This document shows, in pieces, positions 1-7,418 of a stretch of 23,699 bases of DNA. Origin of the DNA: Kordiimonadaceae bacterium UBA4441 (GTDB lineage: Bacteria > Pseudomonadota > Alphaproteobacteria > Sphingomonadales > Emcibacteraceae); the NCBI GenBank assembly GCA_002390425.1, contig DGPL01000041.1, forward strand, positions 14,935 through 38,633, read 5' to 3'. The first letter of the stretch is position 1. The number at the start of each line of letters is the position of its first letter. Made by a program: the position numbers and the translations under genes. Below the pieces are notes generated by a model. That model saw only the letters and a list, made by a program, of their open reading frames with translations, made no database searches and was not told the DNA's origin.

Positions 1-810
1 CTGGAAACAAAGAAAATTTCTGGTTTATATTTAGCGGGACAAATAAATGGAACAACTGGATATGAAGAGGCTGCGGCTCAAGGCTTGATGGCGGGCATTA
101 ATGCAGCAAGATCAGCAGATGGAAAAGATATCTTCTTACTTGATAGGGCGGATGCTTATATAGGTGTCATGATAGATGATTTGGTGACTAAGGGAACCAA
201 AGAACCATACCGTATGTTTACATCGCGTGCTGAATATCGCTTGAAGCTTAGATCAGACAATGCCGATCAAAGGCTAACCCGATTAGGGATTGATATTGGC
301 CTTGTAAAAGCTGAACGTAGAGGACATTTTGAACGCAAAATGAAAATGCTGAAAAAATATGGATCCTTGATGGATGATCTATCCATTAGCCCTAATGAGG
401 CTGCGAAGTTTGATTTAAAGATTAATAAGGATGGTGTTAAAAGGTCAGCTAAAACATTATTATCTTATCCAACCATTTCTTTTAAACAAGTAATGCAAAT
501 TTGGCCTGAGTTGGCAGATATTCCAGATGATATCGTCGAACAAATTGAAATTGATGCTACGTACAGTGGGTATTTGGAGCGGCAAGAAGCGGATATTCTA
601 GCGTTTAGAAAAGATGAAAACCTACTACTTCCGAATACATTAGATTATAAAGCTATAGGTGGATTATCTAATGAAGTAAGTGAAAAGCTTGATGAAGCAA
701 AGCCTGCAACTTTAGGGGCCGCGTCAAGAATTTCTGGGGTCACACCGGCTGCCTTAACGGCCTTGCTCCGCTATGTGAAAAGAAAAGATAAAAAGGCGTC
801 AGCCCAATGA
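1..810 (+). CDS. mnmG: MnmG (GidA), tRNA uridine-5-carboxymethylaminomethyl modification enzyme, 3' part
   Basis: FAD- and NADH-dependent subunit of the MnmE-MnmG complex, which installs the (carboxymethyl)aminomethyl group on the wobble U34 of certain tRNAs in the cytoplasm. The reading frame is open from base 1 and yields 269 residues, the C-terminal part of a family that usually has about 620. The family signature is visible at once: residues 11-21 read LAGQINGTTGY, followed by EEAAAQGL and MAGINAA. Further on come the conserved stretch RMFTSRAEYRLKLRSDNAD and the C-terminal helical region thought to contact MnmE and tRNA. The first half, with the FAD-binding Rossmann motif, lies left of the window. 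The stop codon overlaps the rsmG start by four bases (ATGA), so the two genes are probably translationally coupled. mnmG next to rsmG is a classic arrangement near bacterial origins. Confidence 0.97.
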   Translation: METKKISGLYLAGQINGTTGYEEAAAQGLMAGINAARSADGKDIFLLDRADAYIGVMIDDLVTKGTKEPYRMFTSRAEYRLKLRSDNADQRLTRLGIDIGLVKAERRGHFERKMKMLKKYGSLMDDLSISPNEAAKFDLKINKDGVKRSAKTLLSYPTISFKQVMQIWPELADIPDDIVEQIEIDATYSGYLERQEADILAFRKDENLLLPNTLDYKAIGGLSNEVSEKLDEAKPATLGAASRISGVTPAALTALLRYVKRKDKKASAQ

Positions 811-1418
811 ATACGGATGATTTTATTCAAAAAACAGGTGTTTCACGTGAAACATTCGAAAAATTTCAACTTTATGCTGACATGCTTGAAAAGTGGCAGA
901 AGTCAATAAACCTTGTAAGCAATAGTACGCTATCTGATAAATGGAGGCGCCATTTTTATGATAGCGCGCAATTAATCGAACACATAAAAACGAGTGATAA
1001 GGCTTTAAAAATATTAGACCTAGGAAGCGGTGCTGGTTTCCCCGGATTAGTCATTTCATTACTTGGAGCAGGTGAGGTTCATTTGGTTGAGGGTGTGGGT
1101 AAGAAATGTTCTTTTATGAAGCAGGTTGTTCAAAAAACTAATATGAATGCGATTGTTCATAATGAGCGAATTGAACAAATGGTAGTTTTTCCAGTTGATT
1201 TAATAACTTCTCGGGCATGCGCCGATCTAGATAAGTTGTTAGAGTTAACTTTTCCATTTATGACCGATTATACCGAGTGTCTTTTTCTCAAAGGTGAGAA
1301 GTCGGGTGATGAAATTAAACATGCTTCAAAGAAATGGTGCTTTGATATAAAAAAAATCCCGAGTAAAAGTGAAGAATCAGGTATGATCCTTCATCTATCT
1401 AATATAAAAAGAAAATAA
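807..1418 (+). CDS. rsmG: RsmG (GidB), 16S rRNA (guanine-N7) methyltransferase
   Basis: SAM-dependent methyltransferase that makes the m7G at position 527 (E. coli numbering) of 16S rRNA, in the 530 loop of the small subunit. The protein has 203 residues, close to the 207 of E. coli. The class I SAM-binding glycine loop is DLGSGAGFPG at residues 71-80, and the family motif SRA is at 135-137, in the stretch following DLIT. The ATG overlaps the mnmG stop as ATGA, which fixes the start. Codons 11-16 (GVSRET) are unusual only in their DNA: they carry a perfect parS site, so this segment is under double constraint. A 43-base gap separates the gene from parA. Confidence 0.97.
   Translation: MNTDDFIQKTGVSRETFEKFQLYADMLEKWQKSINLVSNSTLSDKWRRHFYDSAQLIEHIKTSDKALKILDLGSGAGFPGLVISLLGAGEVHLVEGVGKKCSFMKQVVQKTNMNAIVHNERIEQMVVFPVDLITSRACADLDKLLELTFPFMTDYTECLFLKGEKSGDEIKHASKKWCFDIKKIPSKSEESGMILHLSNIKRK
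839..854. promoter_or_regulatory. parS: parS centromere-like ParB binding site
   Basis: The 16 bases read TGTTTCACGTGAAACA, a perfect palindrome identical to the widely conserved chromosomal parS consensus. ParB loads here as a CTP-dependent clamp and spreads, marking the origin region for segregation by ParA. The site sits within codons 11-16 of rsmG, about 600 bases upstream of parA. Its presence beside parAB agrees with the family biology. I looked for other copies and saw only half-sites elsewhere in the window. Confidence 0.93.
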
Positions 1419-1461
1419 TAAAGACGTCTGAATAAAAAATAACAATGGAGACCATCCAGGG

Positions 1462-2277
1462 ATGACATCAAAGGGATTATCAGCGGCAAGTAAACAGCCT
1501 GAAATTATTGCCGTTGCAAACCAAAAAGGGGGAGTGGGGAAAACCACAACAGCGATTAACCTGGCAACTGCGCTAGCGGCGATAAAAAAAGACGTGCTTA
1601 TTATCGATATGGATCCACAAGGAAATGCGAGTACAGGTCTGGGACGTGAAAGAAATGATCGTGCCCACAGCAGTTATGAAGTGATAATGGGTGAAGTATC
1701 CTTAGCGGAAGCCATTGTCGATACGGTTGTGCCCGGATTACATTTGGTGCCGTCGACCATTGATTTAACGGGTGCGGAGATTGAACTTGTTAATCAAGAT
1801 CAACGAACCTTTAGATTAAGAAGAGCCTTTCGTGATCCTGTATTAGAAAACTATGATTATGTTTTAATCGATTGCCCACCCTCACTTAATCTTTTGACAC
1901 TTAATACATTGGCTGCATCTCATTCTGTTCTTGTCCCGCTTCAATGCGAGTTTTTCGCCTTGGAAGGATTGAGCTTACTCTTGCAGACGATTGAAACAGT
2001 AAAAGCTAACTTTAATCCTAGTTTGAAAATAGGTGGCATCATCTTGACGATGTTTGATAAGCGTAACAATCTTTCAGAACAGGTGGCAATTGATGTAAGA
2101 AATTATTTAGGGGAGCAGGTATTTGATACAATGATTCCTAGAAACGTTCGTGTATCTGAGGCCCCGTCCCATGGTAAGCCAGTACTCTTATATGATTTAA
2201 AGTGTTCTGGTAGTCAGGCCTATTTAGAATTGGCTGCAGAGCTTCTTAAGCGTTATAATGCAAACAAAAAAGAATAG
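1462..2277 (+). CDS. parA: ParA chromosome-partitioning ATPase
   Basis: MinD/ParA-type ATPase that binds the nucleoid nonspecifically as an ATP dimer and, with ParB-parS, moves the replicated origin. The 271-residue protein shows the deviant Walker A motif KGGVGKTT at residues 22-29 with the signature lysine K22, then DMDPQGN at 49-55 and the Walker B region ending in LIDCPPSLNLL. The length is typical of chromosomal ParA (about 260-270). The start is the ATG after a GGAG element 11 bases upstream. It is followed after 33 bases by parB, and the two genes likely share one transcript with mnmG-rsmG. The short N-terminal tail of about 14 residues before the first beta strand is common in alphaproteobacterial homologues. 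Confidence 0.97.
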   Translation: MTSKGLSAASKQPEIIAVANQKGGVGKTTTAINLATALAAIKKDVLIIDMDPQGNASTGLGRERNDRAHSSYEVIMGEVSLAEAIVDTVVPGLHLVPSTIDLTGAEIELVNQDQRTFRLRRAFRDPVLENYDYVLIDCPPSLNLLTLNTLAASHSVLVPLQCEFFALEGLSLLLQTIETVKANFNPSLKIGGIILTMFDKRNNLSEQVAIDVRNYLGEQVFDTMIPRNVRVSEAPSHGKPVLLYDLKCSGSQAYLELAAELLKRYNANKKE

Positions 2278-2310
2278 AAATTTATATTAAAATCAAGGAC
2301 TTAGCTAAAA

Positions 2311-3261
2311 ATGGCTCAAAAGAAAGCAACACAAAAGGCTCCTAAAAAGGTGTCAAAAAAGGCAACACCATCAAAATTGGGTCTTGGTCGCGGCCTGTCT
2401 TCATTAATGGAAACGCGCGAGCCAGCATACGATGAAATCGCAACAGTGAATAGTCAGCCTGTTGAGGATAAATCCAATAAAGAAATTCCAATTGAGTTTC
2501 TCGTTGCTAATGAATATCAGCCGAGAATTCATTTTGATGACACGAAGGCGAAAGAGCTTTTAGATAGCGTTAAATCCAAAGGTATTCTCCAGCCCTTGTT
2601 GGTAAGAACCAAAGGTAAAGACAGTTATGAAATAATTGCTGGTGAGAGGCGTTGGCGTGCTGCGCAAGCTGCTGGCCTTCATCAAGTACCAGTTGTTGTC
2701 AAAGAACTTTCTGATGAAGAAGCTTTAGAGGTTGCTATTATTGAGAATATTCAACGTCATGATTTAAACCCCATTGAAGAAGCGTTAGGGTATAAGCGAT
2801 TAATGGACGAGTTTGCCCATACGCAAAATGCTTTAGGTAAAGCAGTAGGAAAAAGCAGAAGTCATGTTGCCAATATGCTCCGTCTTTTGGTTTTGCCTGA
2901 AAATGTTCAAAAATATATGCGTGATGGCTTTATCAGCATGGGACATGCCCGGGCATTAATTACGGCAGAGAACCCGGAAGAGCTGGCGAAAATGGTAGTG
3001 CGGGATGGTTTGAGCGTACGCCAAACAGAAAAGTTAGCGAAAAATGTTAAAAATGGTGATAAGGACCCTAGTCCCAATAAAGGTTCTAAAAAGAGCATTA
3101 AAGACGTTGATACAATTGCATTTGAAGATGAGCTTTCTACTGTATTAGGATTAAAAGTAGAACTAGATAGCTCAAACGGTGAATCGGGAGTTCTCAAAAT
3201 TCATTATAAATCGTTAGAGCAACTTGATGATGTATGCAGCAAACTTAATAACGATTCTTAA
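2311..3261 (+). CDS. parB: ParB chromosome-partitioning protein (CTPase clamp)
   Basis: Centromere-binding protein that recognises parS, binds CTP, slides on DNA and stimulates ParA. The 316-residue protein has a lysine-rich N-terminal tail, then GLGRGLSSLM at residues 24-33, which resembles the ParA-stimulating arginine-containing region of the family. The CTP-binding motifs follow: GERRWRAAQ at 111-119 and ENIQRHDLNPIEEA at 145-158. A helix-turn-helix for parS recognition spans roughly 172-193. The C-terminal 50 residues match the expected dimerisation domain in position. AAGGA at 2295-2299 supports the ATG. Its likely target, the perfect parS in rsmG, lies upstream in the same cluster. Confidence 0.97.
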   Translation: MAQKKATQKAPKKVSKKATPSKLGLGRGLSSLMETREPAYDEIATVNSQPVEDKSNKEIPIEFLVANEYQPRIHFDDTKAKELLDSVKSKGILQPLLVRTKGKDSYEIIAGERRWRAAQAAGLHQVPVVVKELSDEEALEVAIIENIQRHDLNPIEEALGYKRLMDEFAHTQNALGKAVGKSRSHVANMLRLLVLPENVQKYMRDGFISMGHARALITAENPEELAKMVVRDGLSVRQTEKLAKNVKNGDKDPSPNKGSKKSIKDVDTIAFEDELSTVLGLKVELDSSNGESGVLKIHYKSLEQLDDVCSKLNNDS

Positions 3262-3296
3262 CAACTATTCTTTATTTACAGCAACTTAATAAAAAA

Positions 3297-3309
3297 GACT
3301 AAATTAGTC
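3297..3309. promoter_or_regulatory. Putative IscR type-1-like operator of the suf operon
   Basis: GACTAAATTAGTC is a near-perfect inverted repeat in the 117-base gap between parB and the Rrf2 gene. It matches the core of the known E. coli IscR type-1 motif (GACT, five mostly A/T bases, AGTC) at every core position, while the flanks fit poorly. It lies 9 bases upstream of the predicted -35 box. Because the first gene of the operon encodes an Rrf2 protein with cluster-type cysteines, autoregulation by the Fe-S-loaded regulator is a natural inference. The single-base spacer between the arms makes a transcription terminator unlikely. Confidence 0.55.
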
Positions 3310-3318
3310 GTATTTGTG

Positions 3319-3349
3319 TTGACTTTTATGTAAAACAACCCCATTTAAT
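3319..3349 (+). promoter_or_regulatory. Candidate sigma-70 promoter of the suf operon
   Basis: TTGACT at 3319-3324 is a five-of-six match to the -35 consensus. TTTAAT at 3344-3349 is the best -10 candidate, with a 19-base spacer that is longer than ideal. Transcription would start about 20-25 bases before the Rrf2 ATG. The change from partitioning genes to the suf operon and the adjacent operator-like palindrome make a promoter here likely, but the exact hexamers are uncertain. Confidence 0.45.
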
Positions 3350-3378
3350 ATCTGAAACGATAACTTTATGGGTTAATT

Positions 3379-3837
3379 ATGATTAAACTTTCAAATCTTG
3401 CTGATTATGCTGTGTTACTGATGAGTACCATTGCGACACGTCCGGATGAGCTTCATACGGCTGCAAGTTTGAACCGTGAAACCAAAGTCCCGCTTCCGAC
3501 GGTCAGCAAAATATTAGGAAAAGTGGCTAAAGCTGATCTTCTAAATTCTAACCGTGGCGTGGGCGGTGGTTTCTCACTTAACCTTGATAAAGAAAATATA
3601 AGCGTTGCCGATATTATTGAAGCGGTAGATGGGCCTGTTCAATTGACAAATTGTTTAGGTGAAGAAGATACAAATTGTGATTATGTTCCCGTTTGTACGA
3701 CCAGAGGCAAATGGGACAAAATTAATACTGCCGTTTATCAAGCATTAAATAATGTACCGCTTTCAGAAATGGTACCAAATAAATATGACTTTTTTCCAAA
3801 AGAGGAAACAGACGTCATTAACTTAAAAGAAGGGTAG
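3379..3837 (+). CDS. Rrf2-family transcriptional regulator of the SUF system
   Basis: The 152-residue protein has the Rrf2/IscR winged helix-turn-helix: LSNLADYAVLLMSTIA at the N-terminus, the recognition region LPTVSKILGKVAKADLL at about 39-55, and the wing RGVGGGFSL at 59-66. Three cysteines, C92, C100 and C106, stand where IscR binds its [2Fe-2S] cluster, but with 7- and 5-residue spacing and no obvious histidine ligand just after. The block CTTRGKWDKIN resembles the SUF regulator subfamily (TIGR02944 type) as I recall it. It is the first gene of the suf operon, ends 9 bases before sufB and has a palindromic operator in front, so it probably senses Fe-S status and represses sufBCDS and itself. 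The upstream Shine-Dalgarno is weak. Confidence 0.9.
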   Translation: MIKLSNLADYAVLLMSTIATRPDELHTAASLNRETKVPLPTVSKILGKVAKADLLNSNRGVGGGFSLNLDKENISVADIIEAVDGPVQLTNCLGEEDTNCDYVPVCTTRGKWDKINTAVYQALNNVPLSEMVPNKYDFFPKEETDVINLKEG

Positions 3838-3846
3838 AACGCCAAT

Positions 3847-5301
3847 ATGGTTAGTACATTGGAAACTAGACAAACCGTTGAAGAGGTCGCAGGCGACTAT
3901 AAGTACGGATTTGTTACGGACATTGAAATGGTTAAGGCACCAAAAGGCCTTAACGAAGATGTCATTAGATTTATCTCTGCTAAGAAAGAAGAGCCAGAAT
4001 GGTTGCTTGATTGGAGACTTAAGTCTTATCAAAAATGGTTAAAGATGGAAGAGCCAGAATGGGCGATGTTAAATTACGTAAAACCTGATTTTCAAGATAT
4101 ATATTATTATGCAGCGCCTAAATCTGCGGATGACCGTCCGAAGAGTTTAGATGAAGTAGACCCAGAACTATTAGCAACTTATGAAAAGCTCGGTATTTCT
4201 CTACAAGAGCAAAAGGTATTATCTGGCGTTGCGGTTGATGTTGTTTTCGATAGCGTTTCTGTTGCAACGACCTTTAGAGAAACATTAAAAGAAAAGGGTG
4301 TTATTTTCTGCTCAATTTCCGAAGCGGCACGAGACTACCCTGAGTTGATGCAGAAATATTTGGGTTCAGTTGTTCCGGTGGCGGATAATTTTTATGCAGC
4401 CCTTAATAGCGCAGTATTCACAGATGGAACATTTGTATATATCCCAAAAGGTGTGCGATGCCCTATGGAATTAAGCACCTATTTTAGAATTAATGAAGCA
4501 AACACTGGGCAATTCGAGCGAACATTAATCATCGCTGATGATGAAAGTTATGTATCATACCTGGAAGGGTGTACGGCGCCAATGCGTGATGAAAACCAAC
4601 TTCATGCTGCGGTGGTTGAAATTGTGATGCTTGAAAATGCGGAAGTTAAATATTCCACAGTTCAAAACTGGTATCCGGGTGATAAAGACGGTAAAGGCGG
4701 TATATATAATTTTGTAACTAAGCGTGCAGCGTGCCGAGGAACAAATTCAAAAGTATCGTGGACGCAAGTAGAGACCGGTTCCGCAATAACGTGGAAATAT
4801 CCAAGTTGCATATTGCAGGGTGATGGCTCTGTAGGTGAATTTTATTCTGTTGCAATTACCAACAATTATCAGCAAGCCGATACAGGCACAAAGATGATCC
4901 ATATCGGTAAAAACACATCAAGTACGATTATTTCAAAAGGAATATCGGCTGGTAAAGCTCAAAACATTTATCGCGGCTTGGTCAAAGTAATGCCAAATGC
5001 TGAAAATACGAGAAACTTTACACAATGTGATAGTTTATTAATTGGCGACGAATGCGGGGCACATACTGTCCCTTACATTGAAGCCAAAAACCCCACAGCC
5101 CAGGTTGAACACGAAGCAACCACATCAAAGATCAGCGATGAGCAATTATTTTATTGTTTGCAGCGCGGGCTTGATGTTGAAGAAGCCGTTTCTTTAATTG
5201 TGAATGGATTTTGTAAGGAAGTAATGCAGCAATTGCCGATGGAGTTTGCGGTTGAAGCGCAAAAATTATTAGGAATTAGTTTAGAAGGTAGCGTCGGTTA
5301 A
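3847..5301 (+). CDS. sufB: SufB, Fe-S cluster assembly scaffold subunit
   Basis: Scaffold component of the cytoplasmic SufBC2D complex on which nascent Fe-S clusters are built from sulfur delivered by SufS. The 484-residue length is close to the 495 of E. coli. The C-terminal beta-helix shows the conserved region NFTQCDSLLIGDECGAH, then QVEHEATTSKISDEQLFYC. C394 and H422 have the same 28-residue separation as E. coli C405 and H433, the residues implicated in cluster assembly with SufD. The gene follows the regulator by 9 bases and precedes sufC by 19, so it is clearly part of one operon. The GAAGGG stretch upstream is a plausible ribosome site. No truncation or frameshift is visible. Confidence 0.98.
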   Translation: MVSTLETRQTVEEVAGDYKYGFVTDIEMVKAPKGLNEDVIRFISAKKEEPEWLLDWRLKSYQKWLKMEEPEWAMLNYVKPDFQDIYYYAAPKSADDRPKSLDEVDPELLATYEKLGISLQEQKVLSGVAVDVVFDSVSVATTFRETLKEKGVIFCSISEAARDYPELMQKYLGSVVPVADNFYAALNSAVFTDGTFVYIPKGVRCPMELSTYFRINEANTGQFERTLIIADDESYVSYLEGCTAPMRDENQLHAAVVEIVMLENAEVKYSTVQNWYPGDKDGKGGIYNFVTKRAACRGTNSKVSWTQVETGSAITWKYPSCILQGDGSVGEFYSVAITNNYQQADTGTKMIHIGKNTSSTIISKGISAGKAQNIYRGLVKVMPNAENTRNFTQCDSLLIGDECGAHTVPYIEAKNPTAQVEHEATTSKISDEQLFYCLQRGLDVEEAVSLIVNGFCKEVMQQLPMEFAVEAQKLLGISLEGSVG

Positions 5302-5320
5302 GACGACGAAAGAGAAAAAA

Positions 5321-6076
5321 ATGTTAGAAATTAAAAATTTACATGTTGAAGTTGCGGGTCAAAAAATTCTTAAAGGAATAGACCTAACTATTAATGCTGG
5401 CGAAGTTCATGCGATTATGGGCCCGAACGGTTCTGGGAAATCGACGCTATCTTATGCTATATGCGGAAAAGATGGTTATGAAGTTACGGAAGGATCTATT
5501 ACCTATAAAGGGAAAAACTTTTTAGAGCTCGAAGCCAATGAACGCGCAGCAGAGGGTGCATTTTTAGGGTTTCAATACCCCGTTGAAATACCGGGTGTCA
5601 GCAATATGAATTTTCTAAAAACGGCGGTTAATTCAATTCGTAAATATAAAGGCGAAGATGAAATGGCTCCGGTGGAATTCTTGAAACTTGTTCGCGCAAA
5701 GGCGGCAGAGCTTGAAATGGATCCCGAAATGTTAAAGCGTGCGGTAAATGTAGGCTTTTCCGGTGGTGAAAAGAAGCGTAATGAAATGGTACAAATGGCA
5801 GTGCTTGATCCTGGTTTTTCTGTCCTTGATGAAACAGACAGCGGTCTAGACATTGATGCTTTAAGGGTCGTTGCCGATGGCATAAACAGAATGCGAGCGC
5901 CAGAAAAATCAATATTGGTCATTACCCACTATCAACGTTTACTAGATTATGTGGTTCCAGATTTTGTTCATGTTCTTGCAGATGGAAAAATTGTAAAATC
6001 CGGTGATAAATCCTTGGCCATGGAACTTGAAAAACAAGGTTATGGCCACCTTGGAATCGATGAAAACGCAGCCTAG
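5321..6076 (+). CDS. sufC: SufC, ABC-type ATPase of the Fe-S assembly complex
   Basis: Soluble ABC ATPase that dimerises within SufBC2D and drives the conformational change that exposes the SufB-SufD interface. The 251-residue protein has Walker A GPNGSGKST at 34-42, a Q-loop region around FQYPVEIPG at 84-92, the signature FSGGEKKR at 146-153, Walker B with LDE at 169-171 and TDSGLD at 172-177, and the switch histidine H203 in ITHYQ. Glycines and catalytic residues are intact. No membrane segments are seen, as expected. An AAAGAG element lies before the ATG, and sufD follows after 10 bases. Confidence 0.98.
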   Translation: MLEIKNLHVEVAGQKILKGIDLTINAGEVHAIMGPNGSGKSTLSYAICGKDGYEVTEGSITYKGKNFLELEANERAAEGAFLGFQYPVEIPGVSNMNFLKTAVNSIRKYKGEDEMAPVEFLKLVRAKAAELEMDPEMLKRAVNVGFSGGEKKRNEMVQMAVLDPGFSVLDETDSGLDIDALRVVADGINRMRAPEKSILVITHYQRLLDYVVPDFVHVLADGKIVKSGDKSLAMELEKQGYGHLGIDENAA

Positions 6077-6086
6077 GATAATTTAG

Positions 6087-7403
6087 ATGACACATAAAAA
6101 TCATTTTGATGGCTCGCGATATGCCAATGATTTGACCCTAGCATATTCAGCTCCGACCGGAACTGATATTGATTGGTTAAATGAAATACGTCAAAAATCT
6201 ATGGACGCTTTTGTGGAAGTTGGCTTACCAGGTGCGCGCGTAGAAGAATGGAAATATACAAACCTTTCATCTATGAATTCAAAAACATATGGCGTTCTTG
6301 AAAAAGCGGGAGAGTTGGACGCTGCAATTATGGCAATAATTGATGATGCTTATTTAGATGATATTAGAGGTTCAAAAGTTGTTTTTATTGATGGGTTTTA
6401 TAAGGCAGAACTTTCAACAATTAAAGGTGAAGACGGCCTTAAGCTATTGTCATTAAATGAGTACATAAAATCGCAAAATGGCGACGCAAAAACGCTTCTT
6501 CAATCAACACATGAAGTTAGCAGTTTGGCAAATTTAAATAGTGCTTTAATGACAGACGGTTATGTCATTCAAGTAAAACCGAACATTAAGTTGTCTCAGC
6601 CAATTCAAATAATTCATGTGTCGGGCGAAAGATCTAATCTTAAAGCATTGAGAAATAAGAACTTCATCGAAGTCAGTGAAAATTCATCGGCTCAAATTAT
6701 TGAGAGCTTTATTGGCGTTGATAATGTGGATAATTGGAAGCAGGACGTCACTCAAATTTGGGTTGAAAAAAATGCTGTTTTAGAAATTTATCAAACTCAA
6801 TTACAAGGAAATGAAACGATCCATATGGGTGAAACTCATATTGATGTTGCTGAAGATGCAGACTTTAAGCATTACTCGTTAAACATTGGTGCAAAAAATA
6901 GCCGCACTGAAATTAAGCCAACTTTAAATGGACTTCACGGAAATGTTGATCTAAGAGGTGCATTTTTAGGGCGGGGTGGGAACAGCCATGATGTTTTCAC
7001 ACACATGAAACATTTGGTTCCGGAATGCGAAAGCGATCAAATTTATCGAGGCGTACTCGATAAAGGTGGAAAGTCAGCTTTCCAAGGAAAAGTTTATGTT
7101 GCGAAAGATGCGCAATTAACAAACGCCGAACAGTCCAACAAAAATTTACTCTTGGACCGAGACGCAGAAGCAAACAGTAAACCTGAATTGCTGATATATG
7201 CTGATGATGTGAAATGCGCACATGGTGCAACGGTTGGTGAACTTGATGCTGAAGCACTATTTTATTTGAAGTCTCGCGGTTTGTATTTGGCAGCGGCCAA
7301 ATCTTTACTAGTTGAAGCATTTATTGCTGAAGTATATGACGATGTTGCAATTCCTTCCGTTAAAGAAAAGTACCTTGGTCTTGCAAGGGCCTGGTTAGAC
7401 TGA
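6087..7403 (+). CDS. sufD: SufD, Fe-S cluster assembly scaffold subunit
   Basis: Partner of SufB in SufBC2D, needed for iron acquisition during cluster assembly. The protein has 438 residues (E. coli 423). The N-terminal block RVEEWKYTNLSSM is typical of SufD, and the C-terminal family motif CAHGATVGELDAEALFYL contains C377 and H379. H379 is the probable counterpart of the functional E. coli H360. The centre is the variable right-handed beta-helix. The likely ribosome site, TAGGA, overlaps the sufC stop codon, an economical layout consistent with coupled expression. sufS follows after 15 bases. Confidence 0.97.
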   Translation: MTHKNHFDGSRYANDLTLAYSAPTGTDIDWLNEIRQKSMDAFVEVGLPGARVEEWKYTNLSSMNSKTYGVLEKAGELDAAIMAIIDDAYLDDIRGSKVVFIDGFYKAELSTIKGEDGLKLLSLNEYIKSQNGDAKTLLQSTHEVSSLANLNSALMTDGYVIQVKPNIKLSQPIQIIHVSGERSNLKALRNKNFIEVSENSSAQIIESFIGVDNVDNWKQDVTQIWVEKNAVLEIYQTQLQGNETIHMGETHIDVAEDADFKHYSLNIGAKNSRTEIKPTLNGLHGNVDLRGAFLGRGGNSHDVFTHMKHLVPECESDQIYRGVLDKGGKSAFQGKVYVAKDAQLTNAEQSNKNLLLDRDAEANSKPELLIYADDVKCAHGATVGELDAEALFYLKSRGLYLAAAKSLLVEAFIAEVYDDVAIPSVKEKYLGLARAWLD

Positions 7404-7418
7404 TTTGAGGCTCTTGAG

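Noticed and set aside
1445..1465. A six-codon open frame (MetGluThrIleGlnGly) whose stop overlaps the parA ATG as ATGA, like a leader peptide
   Set aside because: It lacks a ribosome site of its own, and the GGAG inside it is better explained as the parA Shine-Dalgarno.
3297..3309. Palindrome after parB as a transcription terminator
   Set aside because: The arms are A/T-rich with almost no loop and no T-run follows; it fits an operator better.
3470..3486. CGTGAAAC half-site resembling parS within the Rrf2 gene
   Set aside because: Only one half of the palindrome matches; the other half differs at most positions.
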